This document shows, one piece after another, positions 1 through 7,612 of a DNA stretch of 11,479 nt. Made by a program: the position numbers and the translations under genes. The notes under the pieces are model-generated. The model worked only from the letters and a program-made list of their open reading frames with translations. It made no database searches and was not told the DNA's origin. This DNA comes from CAYYMD01 sp964480425 (GTDB taxonomy: Bacteria; Planctomycetota; Phycisphaerae; SM23-33). Positions within the stretch are counted from its first letter, which is position 1, and the number at the start of each line of letters is the position of its first letter. The stretch lies in NCBI GenBank assembly GCA_964480425.1, contig CAYZPY010000080.1:1-11479 (forward strand), read 5' to 3'.

Positions 1-2
1 CG

Positions 3-659
3 GGTGGCAATCTTGCTGACAGGGCACAGGCCGTCGAGGATTTCCTCCGCCTGGTGGTGGCGTCGTCGGCGTGGGGATCCATCGACGCCGTTCGCCGCGG
101 ACAACTCGCCCAGCATATCGGGCAGATGCTGAACGTATCGGCGACCGATTTGCAGCAGCAGATGCGCCGCCTGGGCAGGCAGGTCCGACGCAGGGCAGAC
201 TCCGACGGGCATGCGGACGAACAGGGCCTGCAGAAGGACCGGACGGACAACAAGAACCTAGCCGAGCGACACGTACTGGAGGTGCTGTTGAACCGGCCCG
301 ACCTGTTCGCCTCGGCCGCGGAGAAAATATCGTCCGACGACTTCGCCGACGCCAATCTCCGCGCGCTGGCACAGCGCATCTGGAAGGCGGGCGCCGGCGG
401 CAGGATTGTCATCGAGGAACTGCTGGCGGAGATGGACGACGCCGGCGAGTCGTCGCTGCTGGTGGAACTGGCAGACAAGGGCGCCCGTCGGGGCAATTAC
501 GAGGCCTCGCTGGGGGGGGCGGTCGAATACATACAGTATCTCCGCAAGCGCCGCCGGGTGGGGCAGTGGAAATCCGCCGGCTATGACGACGAGACGCTCA
601 AAAAACTCACCCGGCACCTCAAGGATGCCGACGTCAGACGTATTCCGAAGATTACATGA
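3..659 (+). CDS. dnaG: DNA primase DnaG, C-terminal part (5' end outside window)
   Basis: DnaG makes the RNA primers for lagging-strand synthesis at the replication fork. Only the last 218 codons are visible. The frame is open from base 3 with no stop, so the gene starts outside the window; the internal GTG at 54 is not a start. The visible part begins in the stretch after the Toprim domain (AVEDFLRLVVAS, then WGSIDAVRRGQLAQHI), typical of bacterial primases. It continues into the helical C-terminal domain that contacts the DnaB helicase (AERHVLEVLLNRPDLF, then FADANLRALAQRIW). The zinc-ribbon and catalytic Toprim core are not visible. The stop is TGA at 657-659. The next gene is convergent, so the usual dnaG-rpoD arrangement is not seen here. 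The identification rests on remembered family pattern, not an alignment. Confidence 0.86.
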   Translation, partial: GGNLADRAQAVEDFLRLVVASSAWGSIDAVRRGQLAQHIGQMLNVSATDLQQQMRRLGRQVRRRADSDGHADEQGLQKDRTDNKNLAERHVLEVLLNRPDLFASAAEKISSDDFADANLRALAQRIWKAGAGGRIVIEELLAEMDDAGESSLLVELADKGARRGNYEASLGGAVEYIQYLRKRRRVGQWKSAGYDDETLKKLTRHLKDADVRRIPKIT

Positions 660-828
660 ATGAACAGGTCCGGGGATGTAAATACCAAATCACAAACGTC
701 AAATATTTCAGCATGGCGCCGTGGTTTGACGCGCGAGCGTCAACCGCGCGGTTGCAATTCGTGGAATCCGAATGCGGTTTAATTGCAAATTAGTTGAGCG
801 GTCGGACAGGTTTATCGGAATTGTATCT
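660..828. other. Convergent spacer with inverted repeats
   Basis: This is the spacer between the convergent ends of dnaG and the VWA gene. It holds three dyad symmetries. The first is TTGACGC (726-732) with GCGTCAA (737-743) and a 4-nt loop. The second is a perfect 14-bp palindrome, CAACCGCGCGGTTG (741-754), which overlaps the first. The third is TGCAATT (753-759) with AATTGCA (781-787) across a 21-nt loop. None is followed by a clear T tract on either strand. A shared, imperfect bidirectional terminator is plausible but not proven. No coding sequence was recognised. Confidence 0.4.
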
Positions 829-3471
829 TTACCGCAGTTGCCAGTTTCGCCGCAGCAGCCACTCGGTCGTGAGTGCGGCGGCGAATACGATGAACAGCAG
901 CGTGAAGTTGTACAGGGGGTAGTTCCTGACGGTGCCTGGCTCGCGGCCGGTCAGGCGCGATGCGGTTTTTATGAGCTGGTCCACCAGGTCGGGCAGTTCG
1001 GCAAGGTCCATGTGTCTTGCGCCGGATTCTTTTGCGACGTCATCGAGCAGTTTGGTGTTCCTGGCCAGTTTCTCCAGTTCGGCGTGATGCGGCGCGACAG
1101 TGAGTGTGATTTCGTCGCGGCCGAACTCCTCGCCCGACGGGTCGGAGGCGGTCAGCGCGATTTCGTACCGACCCGGGTGGGAGGGCTTGAACTCTTCGGC
1201 GAACAGCCCGTCGCCTTTTTGGGCAAGCGGCAGTTGTTGGGCCTTGGCGTTCGATTCGTCCATCACGGGCGTTATGGAGCACGAGACGCCGGCGGATTTG
1301 GCTCGGCGCCCCTGACGGTTTAGCACGGCGGCGAGGATTTTCACCGTCTCGCCGACGCGAACGTACGTGCGGTCCAGGCGGAGCACAGCGGCGGACGACG
1401 CCCGGGGCGATTCGGCATCGGTGCCAGCCAACCAGCGTATCATCTGCGACCAGAATATTCTGTAGGGGCTGGCGTCGCCGAGTGGGCGCATCGGCAGATG
1501 CCACTTCCAGGTGGTGTCCGGCATGAACGCCGCCGATCGACCCGAACCGAAGCGCTGAACGGCCAGGGCGATAAGCGGACCGTTGCGGTTTTTGGCGCCG
1601 GGATGCACGGCAAGGACCGAGGCGCCCTGTTTTTTGTCCACGACGGCGACGCATCCGTTGAGATCGGGCAGTTTTGGAAGGTTCGCCTCGGGGCGCCCGG
1701 ACGGGGAGGGAAAAAAGCTCTTTATTCCCTCGAATACCGGGTGCGCCGCGCCCGCAGCGGTCAGGCGGGGGACGAAAGGCGTTTTTTCCTGCGGCTGGTC
1801 GCGCTCGCCCACGATAACCGGAAGTGCTTCCTCGACCGGCGTGCCGTCGTACCCGCCGGGCCCGAAACTGTTGTGCCCGCCGAGCATCAGCAGCCCGCCC
1901 CCGTCGTTTACGAATTTGCGAATGCGGATTTTCCGGGCGGCGGTGAGGAAGTCGGCGTCAAGGTCGCCGATTATTATCACGTCGAGAACGCCGAACTGCT
2001 CGTCGCTGCCTGGCAACGTGGCGAATTTCATCCCATCGATGCCGCCCTGCGACCAGAACCGGTTGCCTGATATCCGCACCAGCGATGCGAACTGCACGTT
2101 GGGATCGCTGTCCAGCAGTCGTCGGAGGAATTTATACTCCGTCCTCATTGTTCCCTCGATGTAGAGGACGCGTATTCTCGGGCGTGTGACAAGCACGTGC
2201 AGTTCGGCGAGGTTGTCTTCCTTGACGGTCTCTGCGGGATTCCGGGGGATTGACAGTTGTAGTTTACGGATGTCCTGCCGGGGCGCCTGTCCGTTGCCGA
2301 CGTCGCCGGAAGCCCTGCCGCGAGGGGTCCATTTGAGCTGGAGTTTTGCGGTGTCGAAGTCCTTGTCGGTCCACACCGCCTTGGTGGCAAGTGGCTGTTG
2401 GGCGCCTTGTTCGGTCAGGCGGATTTCGGTCGGTATGGAGGCGAAACCGGCGATTTTGACCCGCGCGGTTATGGTGGTCACGTTGTTCTCTATGACGCTC
2501 ATGGGCGCCTCGATGGAGGATATTTGAATGTTCCGGCGTCCGGTGACGACTTTATCGATGGCGCCGACGCCTATTGCGTAAACCGGCACGGCGGCCTGTG
2601 CGGCGGCGTCGGCGACGGGGGCGGCGGTGTTGTGGTTTCCGTCGGATATCAGCAGTATCCCCGCCGTTCGACGCCGCTGCGATCCGGAAGCGGCGATATT
2701 GATAGCCGCGGCTATGTCGGTCTTGTCGGCGTCGTGCTCGGCGGGCGCCGCCGCGCCCAACCCGCTTATGGATTCGACCGCGCGTGGCTTGCGGGCGAAA
2801 TGATACACCACGGGCGTGAAGTGCTCCTCGAGGCGCTGTTGCTGACCGGCGAGCATCCGCAATACCTGCGCATAACGTGTGGGCGTATCGGGCCCGTCGG
2901 AGACGGTCATCGAGCCGGAGCGGTCGACCAGAATCGGAAGCGGCGGTTTGGATTCGTCCGCATCGGGCGTGCTGGAGACGCTAACGGCAGGTTTGAACAG
3001 CGTCAGCAGCAGCACCACGATCGCCACGCATCGCAGGAGCATCAGCGTCGCCAGCCGCGCCGGGCGCAGCGAGCGGAAGACGGCCGAGTAAAACACGCCC
3101 ACTGCCAGGGCGACCTGCACGCCGAGCACCGCCATCCATCTGGCCTGCGGCGATTCGCCGCTTGCGGCGGCGAGTATCGCACCGACGGCGATTACCCCGG
3201 CCGAAATGCCCGCCCAGGCGCCGCTGAACATTGCCCCGCGTCGGTCGTTACGCGCGTATCGGCGAGCGGTGTCCACCGCCAGCATCACCACGACCGCCGG
3301 ACCCAGCGCCGCGCCGAGGCACACTGCGCCGTAGCGCCATCTGCGCCGAAGAAGTTGCCAGGCGCCCACACCCGCAAGCACCGCCGCTAACGCCGCTGAG
3401 AGCATCACCAGAAGGTTGCCGCTGCGCACGCCGTGAAACTGGAGCGAGACCGATTCCATATACGCTATCAA
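829..3471 (-). CDS. Membrane VWA-domain protein with glutamine-amidotransferase-like domain
   Basis: This is a large (about 880 aa) membrane protein of a type common in Planctomycetota; no enzymatic role is established. Numbering from the TTG start, five hydrophobic segments lie near residues 20-38, 50-66, 83-103, 113-132 and 140-159. A von Willebrand A domain follows with an intact metal site: DRSGS (D183, S185, S187), T251 and D277 in ISDG. Residues about 432-650 look like the class I glutamine-amidotransferase fold, but the nucleophile elbow LMLGGHNSFG (about 527-536) has no cysteine, so this domain is probably binding or structural. A Big/CARDB-like region and a last membrane helix (about 856-873) follow, ending TEWLLRRNWQLR. 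Start choice: GGAGG sits 6 nt before the TTG at 3471 but 18 nt before the ATG at 3459, so both are possible. The open frame reaching 3594 lacks a ribosome site. MoxR, DUF58 and BatA partners are absent from the window. Confidence 0.82.
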   Translation of the reverse strand: MIAYMESVSLQFHGVRSGNLLVMLSAALAAVLAGVGAWQLLRRRWRYGAVCLGAALGPAVVVMLAVDTARRYARNDRRGAMFSGAWAGISAGVIAVGAILAAASGESPQARWMAVLGVQVALAVGVFYSAVFRSLRPARLATLMLLRCVAIVVLLLTLFKPAVSVSSTPDADESKPPLPILVDRSGSMTVSDGPDTPTRYAQVLRMLAGQQQRLEEHFTPVVYHFARKPRAVESISGLGAAAPAEHDADKTDIAAAINIAASGSQRRRTAGILLISDGNHNTAAPVADAAAQAAVPVYAIGVGAIDKVVTGRRNIQISSIEAPMSVIENNVTTITARVKIAGFASIPTEIRLTEQGAQQPLATKAVWTDKDFDTAKLQLKWTPRGRASGDVGNGQAPRQDIRKLQLSIPRNPAETVKEDNLAELHVLVTRPRIRVLYIEGTMRTEYKFLRRLLDSDPNVQFASLVRISGNRFWSQGGIDGMKFATLPGSDEQFGVLDVIIIGDLDADFLTAARKIRIRKFVNDGGGLLMLGGHNSFGPGGYDGTPVEEALPVIVGERDQPQEKTPFVPRLTAAGAAHPVFEGIKSFFPSPSGRPEANLPKLPDLNGCVAVVDKKQGASVLAVHPGAKNRNGPLIALAVQRFGSGRSAAFMPDTTWKWHLPMRPLGDASPYRIFWSQMIRWLAGTDAESPRASSAAVLRLDRTYVRVGETVKILAAVLNRQGRRAKSAGVSCSITPVMDESNAKAQQLPLAQKGDGLFAEEFKPSHPGRYEIALTASDPSGEEFGRDEITLTVAPHHAELEKLARNTKLLDDVAKESGARHMDLAELPDLVDQLIKTASRLTGREPGTVRNYPLYNFTLLFIVFAAALTTEWLLRRNWQLR

Positions 3472-3661
3472 TTTAGCCCTCCGGGGGTGATTTGGCAACA
3501 GCAGCGCGATTGCACAGGACATTGGCGAAAAAGGCGCCCTTTTGCCGATTAAACCAGTGTGGCCGAGCGGGCGCGTGCGCGAAGCAACTTGCATTTTGCC
3601 CCGGATAGATTATTCTGATGTATTCGAGGCAAAGCAGGCGTTATCCTGAAAGGGCAAACTA

Positions 3662-4630
3662 ATGAATCGGCAGTCAATGTTGATTGTTGCGGTGCTGGGT
3701 GTGGCTTTTGGCGCCGTTGGGTGCCAGAAGGAACCATATATGCATCTGATCAAGCCGGACAGGTCGGCGGGCGAATCTCGGCTGGCAATGATCGGCACAT
3801 CCCAACGCCTGCTCGAGCAGGGCAGGATAGAGCACCATAAACGCATAGAAATGCCTGACGGCGCCGAGATGGACCTGTGGGTCATCGGTGCCAAAACTTC
3901 CCAGGGCTCCCCGGCGCCCAAGGGCGCCGTCGTACTGATTCACGACTTTGGCGGAAGCAAGGCCGACATGTTCGACCTGGGCAAGGCAGTCGCCCAAAAG
4001 GGCTATGACGTCGTCCTTCCGGACCTTCGCGCCCATGGGCGCAGCGGGGGCAAATACTTCACGTATGGCGTGTGCGAGTCTGAGGATATCAGAAACATCA
4101 TGCACTCCCTGGGCGAAGAAAAACTCATTCATCCGCCGATCTATGTCTACGGCGACGTAATCGGTGGCACCGTAGCAATTCAGTACGCCGCCGCCGACGA
4201 CCGGTGTGCCGGGGTGGTGGCTTCCAGGCCTCTGCGCGATTTCGAAACTTCCGCGAAAGTTCCCCTTAGACTCTATAGCAAGCAGGAGTTTGAGAAGTAC
4301 GTAAGCAAGGCCGGGCAGGTCGGCGGATTTGTGCCGAAGAATGCGTCGGCCCTGAAGGCGGCGGAAAAACTCAATTGCCCGATGCTGCTGATTGACCGGA
4401 AACTGAAGCTGGGCGAGGCGCTGGTGAAACTGAATCTGGACCCGCTTCTGCTGCCCGAGGCAAACAGCAGGGCGATATACCAGGCCGCTCCCGGGCCTAA
4501 AAAAATCATCAGTATAAATCCGGGTCTGGAAGAAATTATCGTGGGAATCGGGTGGAACGACTGGCAGGCGCAGAAGATAGACGAACTGGCGTCCGGAAAG
4601 ATTGCCGACATAAAACAGCCGGAGAAATAA
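3662..4630 (+). CDS. Alpha/beta-hydrolase-fold lipoprotein with degenerate catalytic residues
   Basis: A 322-aa protein. The N-terminus is a lipoprotein signal: hydrophobic residues 6-19, then AVGC with C21 as the likely lipidated cysteine, so it should be membrane-anchored. The body follows the alpha/beta hydrolase pattern: VVLIHDFGGS (oxyanion region, 90-99), VVLPDLRAHGRSGG (117-130), and YVYGDVIGG (161-169) at the nucleophile elbow. In active relatives the elbow is G-x-S-x-G; here it is G-D-V-I-G, so valine 166 replaces the serine. Near the C-terminus, relatives read roughly GADH where this protein has PGLEE (287-291), so the histidine also seems lost; D260 may be the remaining acid. This looks like a non-catalytic member. 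AAGGG lies about 8 nt before the ATG. It is divergent from the VWA gene across 190 bp; a weak TTGCAT (3589-3594)/TATTCT (3611-3616) pair could be its promoter. Confidence 0.82.
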   Translation: MNRQSMLIVAVLGVAFGAVGCQKEPYMHLIKPDRSAGESRLAMIGTSQRLLEQGRIEHHKRIEMPDGAEMDLWVIGAKTSQGSPAPKGAVVLIHDFGGSKADMFDLGKAVAQKGYDVVLPDLRAHGRSGGKYFTYGVCESEDIRNIMHSLGEEKLIHPPIYVYGDVIGGTVAIQYAAADDRCAGVVASRPLRDFETSAKVPLRLYSKQEFEKYVSKAGQVGGFVPKNASALKAAEKLNCPMLLIDRKLKLGEALVKLNLDPLLLPEANSRAIYQAAPGPKKIISINPGLEEIIVGIGWNDWQAQKIDELASGKIADIKQPEK

Positions 4631-4700
4631 TTCAGAGTCTCTTAATCCGTCCGGCGGCGGGGGGACGGGCGGCAAAATATTTCACAGGGGACGCACGCAG

Positions 4701-4729
4701 TTGCTATCCCGATGCGCATCGGTTAATAT
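4701..4729 (+). promoter_or_regulatory. Candidate guaA promoter
   Basis: TTGCTA (4701-4706; 4 of 6 to the sigma-70 -35) and TAATAT (4724-4729; 4 of 6 to the -10) are separated by exactly 17 bp. Transcription would start near 4736, leaving a leader of about 25 nt before the guaA ATG. The same -10 hexamer with a 17-bp spacer occurs in the candidate mrp promoter, which gives mild support. Confidence 0.5.
4709..4722. repeat. Perfect 14-bp palindrome in the guaA promoter spacer (possible operator)
   Basis: CCGATGCGCATCGG is its own reverse complement over all 14 bases. It fills most of the spacer between the -35 and -10 hexamers upstream of guaA. A dyad in that place is a typical position for a repressor or for a MerR-type activator. 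No regulator gene adjoins it, so the factor is unknown. It is too short, and lacks a T run, to be a terminator. Confidence 0.45.
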
Positions 4730-4759
4730 TCCCGGTTTGCCAAACAGACCAGGGAATAG

Positions 4760-6322
4760 ATGTTGCCTGACAAGCCGGGACAATCCGAGACTATCGTCAT
4801 CCTGGACTTCGGCAGCCAGTATGCCCAGCTGATAGCCCGAAGGATAAGAGAGAACCACGTCTTCAGCGTACTGGTTCGTCCGGACATATCGCCCGCGGAG
4901 CTTCGCCGGTACAATCCGCGCGGGCTTATTTTCAGCGGCGGACCTGCCAGCGTATACGCGTGCGGCGCCCCGCGGTGCCGACGCGAAATACTCGAAATGG
5001 GCATACCCATCCTTGGCATCTGTTACGGGATGCAGGTCGCCTGTGAGATGCTCGGCGTGGAGGTCGCCCCCACCGAATCGCGGGAATACGGTCGGGCTAC
5101 TCTGGAAATCAAACACCCCGGCGAGCTGCTGAAAAACATTCCCCGCACCAGCACGGTATGGATGAGCCACGCCGACCAGATTAACGAGTTGGGCGGCGAT
5201 TTCGTGTCGCTGGGCTCGACGCGCACGTGTCCCGCCGCCGCCGTGAAGCACGCCTCCATGCCTTTCTACGGCGTGCAGTTCCATCCGGAGGTGGCGCACA
5301 CGCCGCACGGAAACGAAATACTGTCCAACTTCCTGTTCGACATATGCAAATGCCGCGGCCTGTGGCAGATGGGCTCGTTTATCTCGCAGGCGGTGGACGA
5401 CATTCGCCGCCGGCTCGGCGACGAGGGACGGGTCGTGTGCGGGCTCAGCGGCGGGGTGGATTCGTCCGTGGCCGCCGCATTGGTTCACAAGGCCGTCGGT
5501 GACCGTCTTACCTGCATTTTCGTCGACAACGGGATGCTCCGCGAGAACGAGCCGGAGCTTGTGCGGAATACTTTTGCCGAGCACTTTGAGATGAATATGA
5601 CGTTTGTGTCGGTGGCCGACAAGTTTCTTCAGCGTCTGGAGGGCGTCGTCGATCCGCAGGAAAAGCGCAGAATCATCGGGCATACATTCATCGACGTGTT
5701 CAGCGACGCCGCTGCGAACATACCCGGCGCGCGATACCTCGCACAGGGCACGCTGTATCCCGACGTGATAGAGTCGGGCAAGTCCGCCGCAGGGGACGCG
5801 GCGAACATCAAAATTCATCACAACGTGGGCGGGCTTCCCGAAGAACTGGACTTCGAACTTATCGAACCGCTGCGTGATTTGTTCAAGGACGAGGTTCGAC
5901 GCGCCGGCGAACTGCTCGGTCTGCCCGAGGAGATAATATGGCGCCACCCGTTCCCCGGTCCGGGGCTGGCGGTCAGGTGCGTCGGGCAGATAACGCCGCA
6001 GCGGCTGAATATTCTTCGCAAGGCCGACAACGTTCTCCAGGAGGAAATCCGCGCCGCGAATCTTTACCGCAAGACCTCCCAGACGTTTGCTGTGCTGCTT
6101 CCCGTGCGATCGGTCGGCGTGATGGGCGACGGTAGAACCTACGAAAACGTGGTGGCGATACGCTCGGTCGACACCGCCGACTTCATGACGGCCGACTGGT
6201 CGAGGATTCCATACGATGTGTTGGCCAGTATCTCCAACCGCATCATCAACGAGGTGGCGGGTGTCAATCGCGTGGTCTACGACGTGTCGTCCAAGCCGCC
6301 TGCCACCATCGAGTGGGAATAG
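4760..6322 (+). CDS. guaA: GMP synthase (glutamine-hydrolysing)
   Basis: GuaA converts XMP to GMP using ATP and glutamine, the last step of cytosolic guanine nucleotide synthesis. The 520-aa length is normal. The N-terminal glutamine amidotransferase (about 10-200) has GICYGMQ with nucleophile C88 and GVQFHPEV with H175 and E177. The ATP-pyrophosphatase domain carries the P-loop SGGVDSS (230-236). The C-terminal dimerisation/XMP-binding domain shows RHPFPGPGLAVR (395-406) and the classic ending KPPATIEWE. All key residues are intact. The ATG is preceded by AGGGA about 5 nt upstream and follows the palindrome-bearing candidate promoter. It is preceded by the lipoprotein gene on the same strand at 129 bp, and followed by the tRNA-Asp promoter only 30 bp past the stop. 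It is probably transcribed alone. Confidence 0.97.
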   Translation: MLPDKPGQSETIVILDFGSQYAQLIARRIRENHVFSVLVRPDISPAELRRYNPRGLIFSGGPASVYACGAPRCRREILEMGIPILGICYGMQVACEMLGVEVAPTESREYGRATLEIKHPGELLKNIPRTSTVWMSHADQINELGGDFVSLGSTRTCPAAAVKHASMPFYGVQFHPEVAHTPHGNEILSNFLFDICKCRGLWQMGSFISQAVDDIRRRLGDEGRVVCGLSGGVDSSVAAALVHKAVGDRLTCIFVDNGMLRENEPELVRNTFAEHFEMNMTFVSVADKFLQRLEGVVDPQEKRRIIGHTFIDVFSDAAANIPGARYLAQGTLYPDVIESGKSAAGDAANIKIHHNVGGLPEELDFELIEPLRDLFKDEVRRAGELLGLPEEIIWRHPFPGPGLAVRCVGQITPQRLNILRKADNVLQEEIRAANLYRKTSQTFAVLLPVRSVGVMGDGRTYENVVAIRSVDTADFMTADWSRIPYDVLASISNRIINEVAGVNRVVYDVSSKPPATIEWE

Positions 6323-6352
6323 ACGGAAATTTCGGCCCGCGGACAAATTGGA

Positions 6353-6383
6353 TTGACAAGTCCGCCGTGTTGTGATGTATAAT
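6353..6383 (+). promoter_or_regulatory. Consensus sigma-70 promoter for tRNA-Asp
   Basis: A perfect TTGACA (6353-6358) and a perfect TATAAT (6378-6383) are separated by 19 bp, two more than the optimum. Transcription would start near 6390, about 42 nt before the mature tRNA 5' end, which leaves a leader for RNase P to remove. Matching both consensus hexamers suits a stable RNA gene. Confidence 0.78.
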
Positions 6384-6431
6384 ATCGCCATCGGACCGGG
6401 CGCCGCCTGGACAGGCGCCTCGAAGTTTCCC

Positions 6432-6505
<74 letters not shown>

Positions 6506-6559
6506 TTTACAACGCCGCCTGATGCACAAGGGTCAGACTCGCAGGGCGAGCGCACGTAT

Positions 6560-6574
6560 CCCGATGAAATCGGG
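6560..6574. repeat. Short hairpin in tRNA-Asp/mrp spacer
   Basis: CCCGAT-GAA-ATCGGG is a 6-bp perfect stem with a 3-nt loop, 54 nt past the tRNA. A smaller dyad, CTCGC-AGG-GCGAG, lies just upstream (about 6538-6550). Neither is followed by T residues. Together they look more like an interspersed extragenic hairpin element than a terminator. Confidence 0.35.
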
Positions 6575-6610
6575 ACTCGCGGGATGTTACCTGGTCGGTG
6601 CCAAACTTCG

Positions 6611-6636
6611 GTCGGCGGCGTTCCCACGCCGCCGAC
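6611..6636. terminator. Strong hairpin, likely terminator between tRNA-Asp and mrp
   Basis: GTCGGCGGCGT (6611-6621) pairs perfectly with ACGCCGCCGAC (6626-6636) around a 4-nt TCCC loop. On the plus strand it is followed by the T-rich TCTTGTTCT, so it may terminate the tRNA transcript. Because it lies between converging genes it could also act for mrp, whose stop is 76 bp away, though that side has only a short T run. Confidence 0.6.
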
Positions 6637-6711
6637 TCTTGTTCTCGTGCCGGTCCCGTTGCCTGACGCGCAAGCACCAGTCCCATTGAGATCAGCCATG
6701 TTTTCACGCGA

Positions 6712-7554
6712 TTACTTGTGTTTTTCCTTTCGAACGGCCGACACGATTTTCCTGAATGCAACCGCGACGGGTCCGTCGGGGTCGGTGCGGACGAAGAGTT
6801 CGCCAGCGTCGCCGCCGGCGACCACGCCGGGGTCTAGAGGAATACTGCCGAGCAGCGGTAGGTTTGTTTCCTCGGCCAGCGTCTGCCCGCCGCCGGTGGC
6901 GAACAGGTCTATGTACCCGCCGCAGTGTGGGCAGCGCAGCGATGACATGTTCTCCACTATGCCCAGTATGGGCAGTTCCAGGACATTGCAGAACGATACG
7001 CACCTTCGCACGTCGGCTACCGCAAGCGCCTGTGGCGTGGTCACCAGCACGGCCGAGGCGTCGTCGCCTATCAGTTGCGCCACCGACAGCGGCTCATCGC
7101 CCGTTCCCGGCGGGGAATCCACCACCAGGTAGTCCAGTTGACCCCAGTTCGCATCGCCGAGGAACTGGCGGATGACGTTGAATTTCAGCGGTCCGCGCCA
7201 GATGACCGGGTCGCTTCGGGCAGCGAGCATCAGACCGATGGAAATCACCTTTAGATTTTCACCGGCGTTAACGGGGTGAATGCCATCGTCGTCGGCGACA
7301 AGTCGCGCATTTTGAAGGCCCATCAACTGCGGAATGCTCGGTCCGTGAACGTCCACGTCAAGCAGACCGACTTTGTTGCCCTCCCGGGCAAGGGCCGCGG
7401 CGAGATTTGCCGCAACAGTGCTCTTGCCCACGCCGCCCTTGCCGGAGAGAACCAGCAGTTTGCGTTTGACCTCGCTCATACGCCGTCGGACGGATTCCTT
7501 CAGGGCCTTGAGTTGCTCGTCGGGTTTGGTCGCCGGTTGTGATTTTTGTGGCAC
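6712..7554 (-). CDS. mrp: Mrp/ApbC-family iron-sulfur cluster carrier ATPase
   Basis: Members of this cytosolic P-loop family hold a [4Fe-4S] cluster, usually between subunits of a dimer, and pass it to apo-proteins. This 280-aa protein shows the deviant Walker A GKGGVGKST (38-46), a switch-like DVDVHGPSIP (66-75), DSPPGTGDE (146-154) and the cluster-binding CPHC (C208, C211). It lacks the N-terminal DUF59 domain found in many bacterial Mrp proteins and instead starts with a short charged helix. The start is GTG at 7554, with AAGG 7 nt upstream on the minus strand. A candidate promoter lies at 7577-7605. The gene is divergent from the radical SAM gene, an enzyme type that needs a [4Fe-4S] cluster; a supply role is inference. 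Confidence 0.93.
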   Translation of the reverse strand: MPQKSQPATKPDEQLKALKESVRRRMSEVKRKLLVLSGKGGVGKSTVAANLAAALAREGNKVGLLDVDVHGPSIPQLMGLQNARLVADDDGIHPVNAGENLKVISIGLMLAARSDPVIWRGPLKFNVIRQFLGDANWGQLDYLVVDSPPGTGDEPLSVAQLIGDDASAVLVTTPQALAVADVRRCVSFCNVLELPILGIVENMSSLRCPHCGGYIDLFATGGGQTLAEETNLPLLGSIPLDPGVVAGGDAGELFVRTDPDGPVAVAFRKIVSAVRKEKHK

Positions 7555-7576
7555 GGTATCGCCTTTCAGCGTTAAG

Positions 7577-7605
7577 ATATTAATGCTGATGATATTTACT
7601 GTTAA
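7577..7605 (-). promoter_or_regulatory. Candidate mrp promoter
   Basis: On the minus strand, TTAACA (7605-7600; 5 of 6 to consensus) and TAATAT (7582-7577; 4 of 6) are separated by 17 bp. The expected start site near 7570 gives a leader of about 16 nt that includes the ribosome site. The region is clearly AT-rich compared with its surroundings. Confidence 0.55.
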
Positions 7606-7612
7606 TCTTCTG

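Noticed and set aside
2398..3390. 330-codon plus-strand open frame opposite the VWA gene.
   Set aside because: Arg/Gly/His-rich low-information translation with no domain; a shadow of the VWA coding strand.
3472..3594. Longer N-terminus for the VWA protein from ATG 3594 or ATG 3522.
   Set aside because: No ribosome site precedes these starts, and the extra residues are basic and unlike the membrane N-terminus of the family. Good GGAGG spacing points to 3471.
3560..3600. TGGCCGAGCGG resembles the D-arm region of serine or leucine tRNAs.
   Set aside because: No matching acceptor stem, anticodon stem or T arm could be placed around it; only the D-arm words match.
4647..4668. CCGTCC/GGACGG hairpin after the lipoprotein gene as a terminator.
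   Set aside because: Only a 6-bp stem with a 10-nt G-rich loop and no T tract; too weak to call.
4682..6391. Long open frame of 569 codons antisense to guaA.
   Set aside because: It lies opposite an unmistakable GMP synthase, has no recognisable motif, and is explained by codon bias of a GC-rich gene on the other strand. The same applies to the long antisense frames opposite the lipoprotein (3674-4675), the radical SAM gene (7711-8823) and the flavoprotein (8984-9841).
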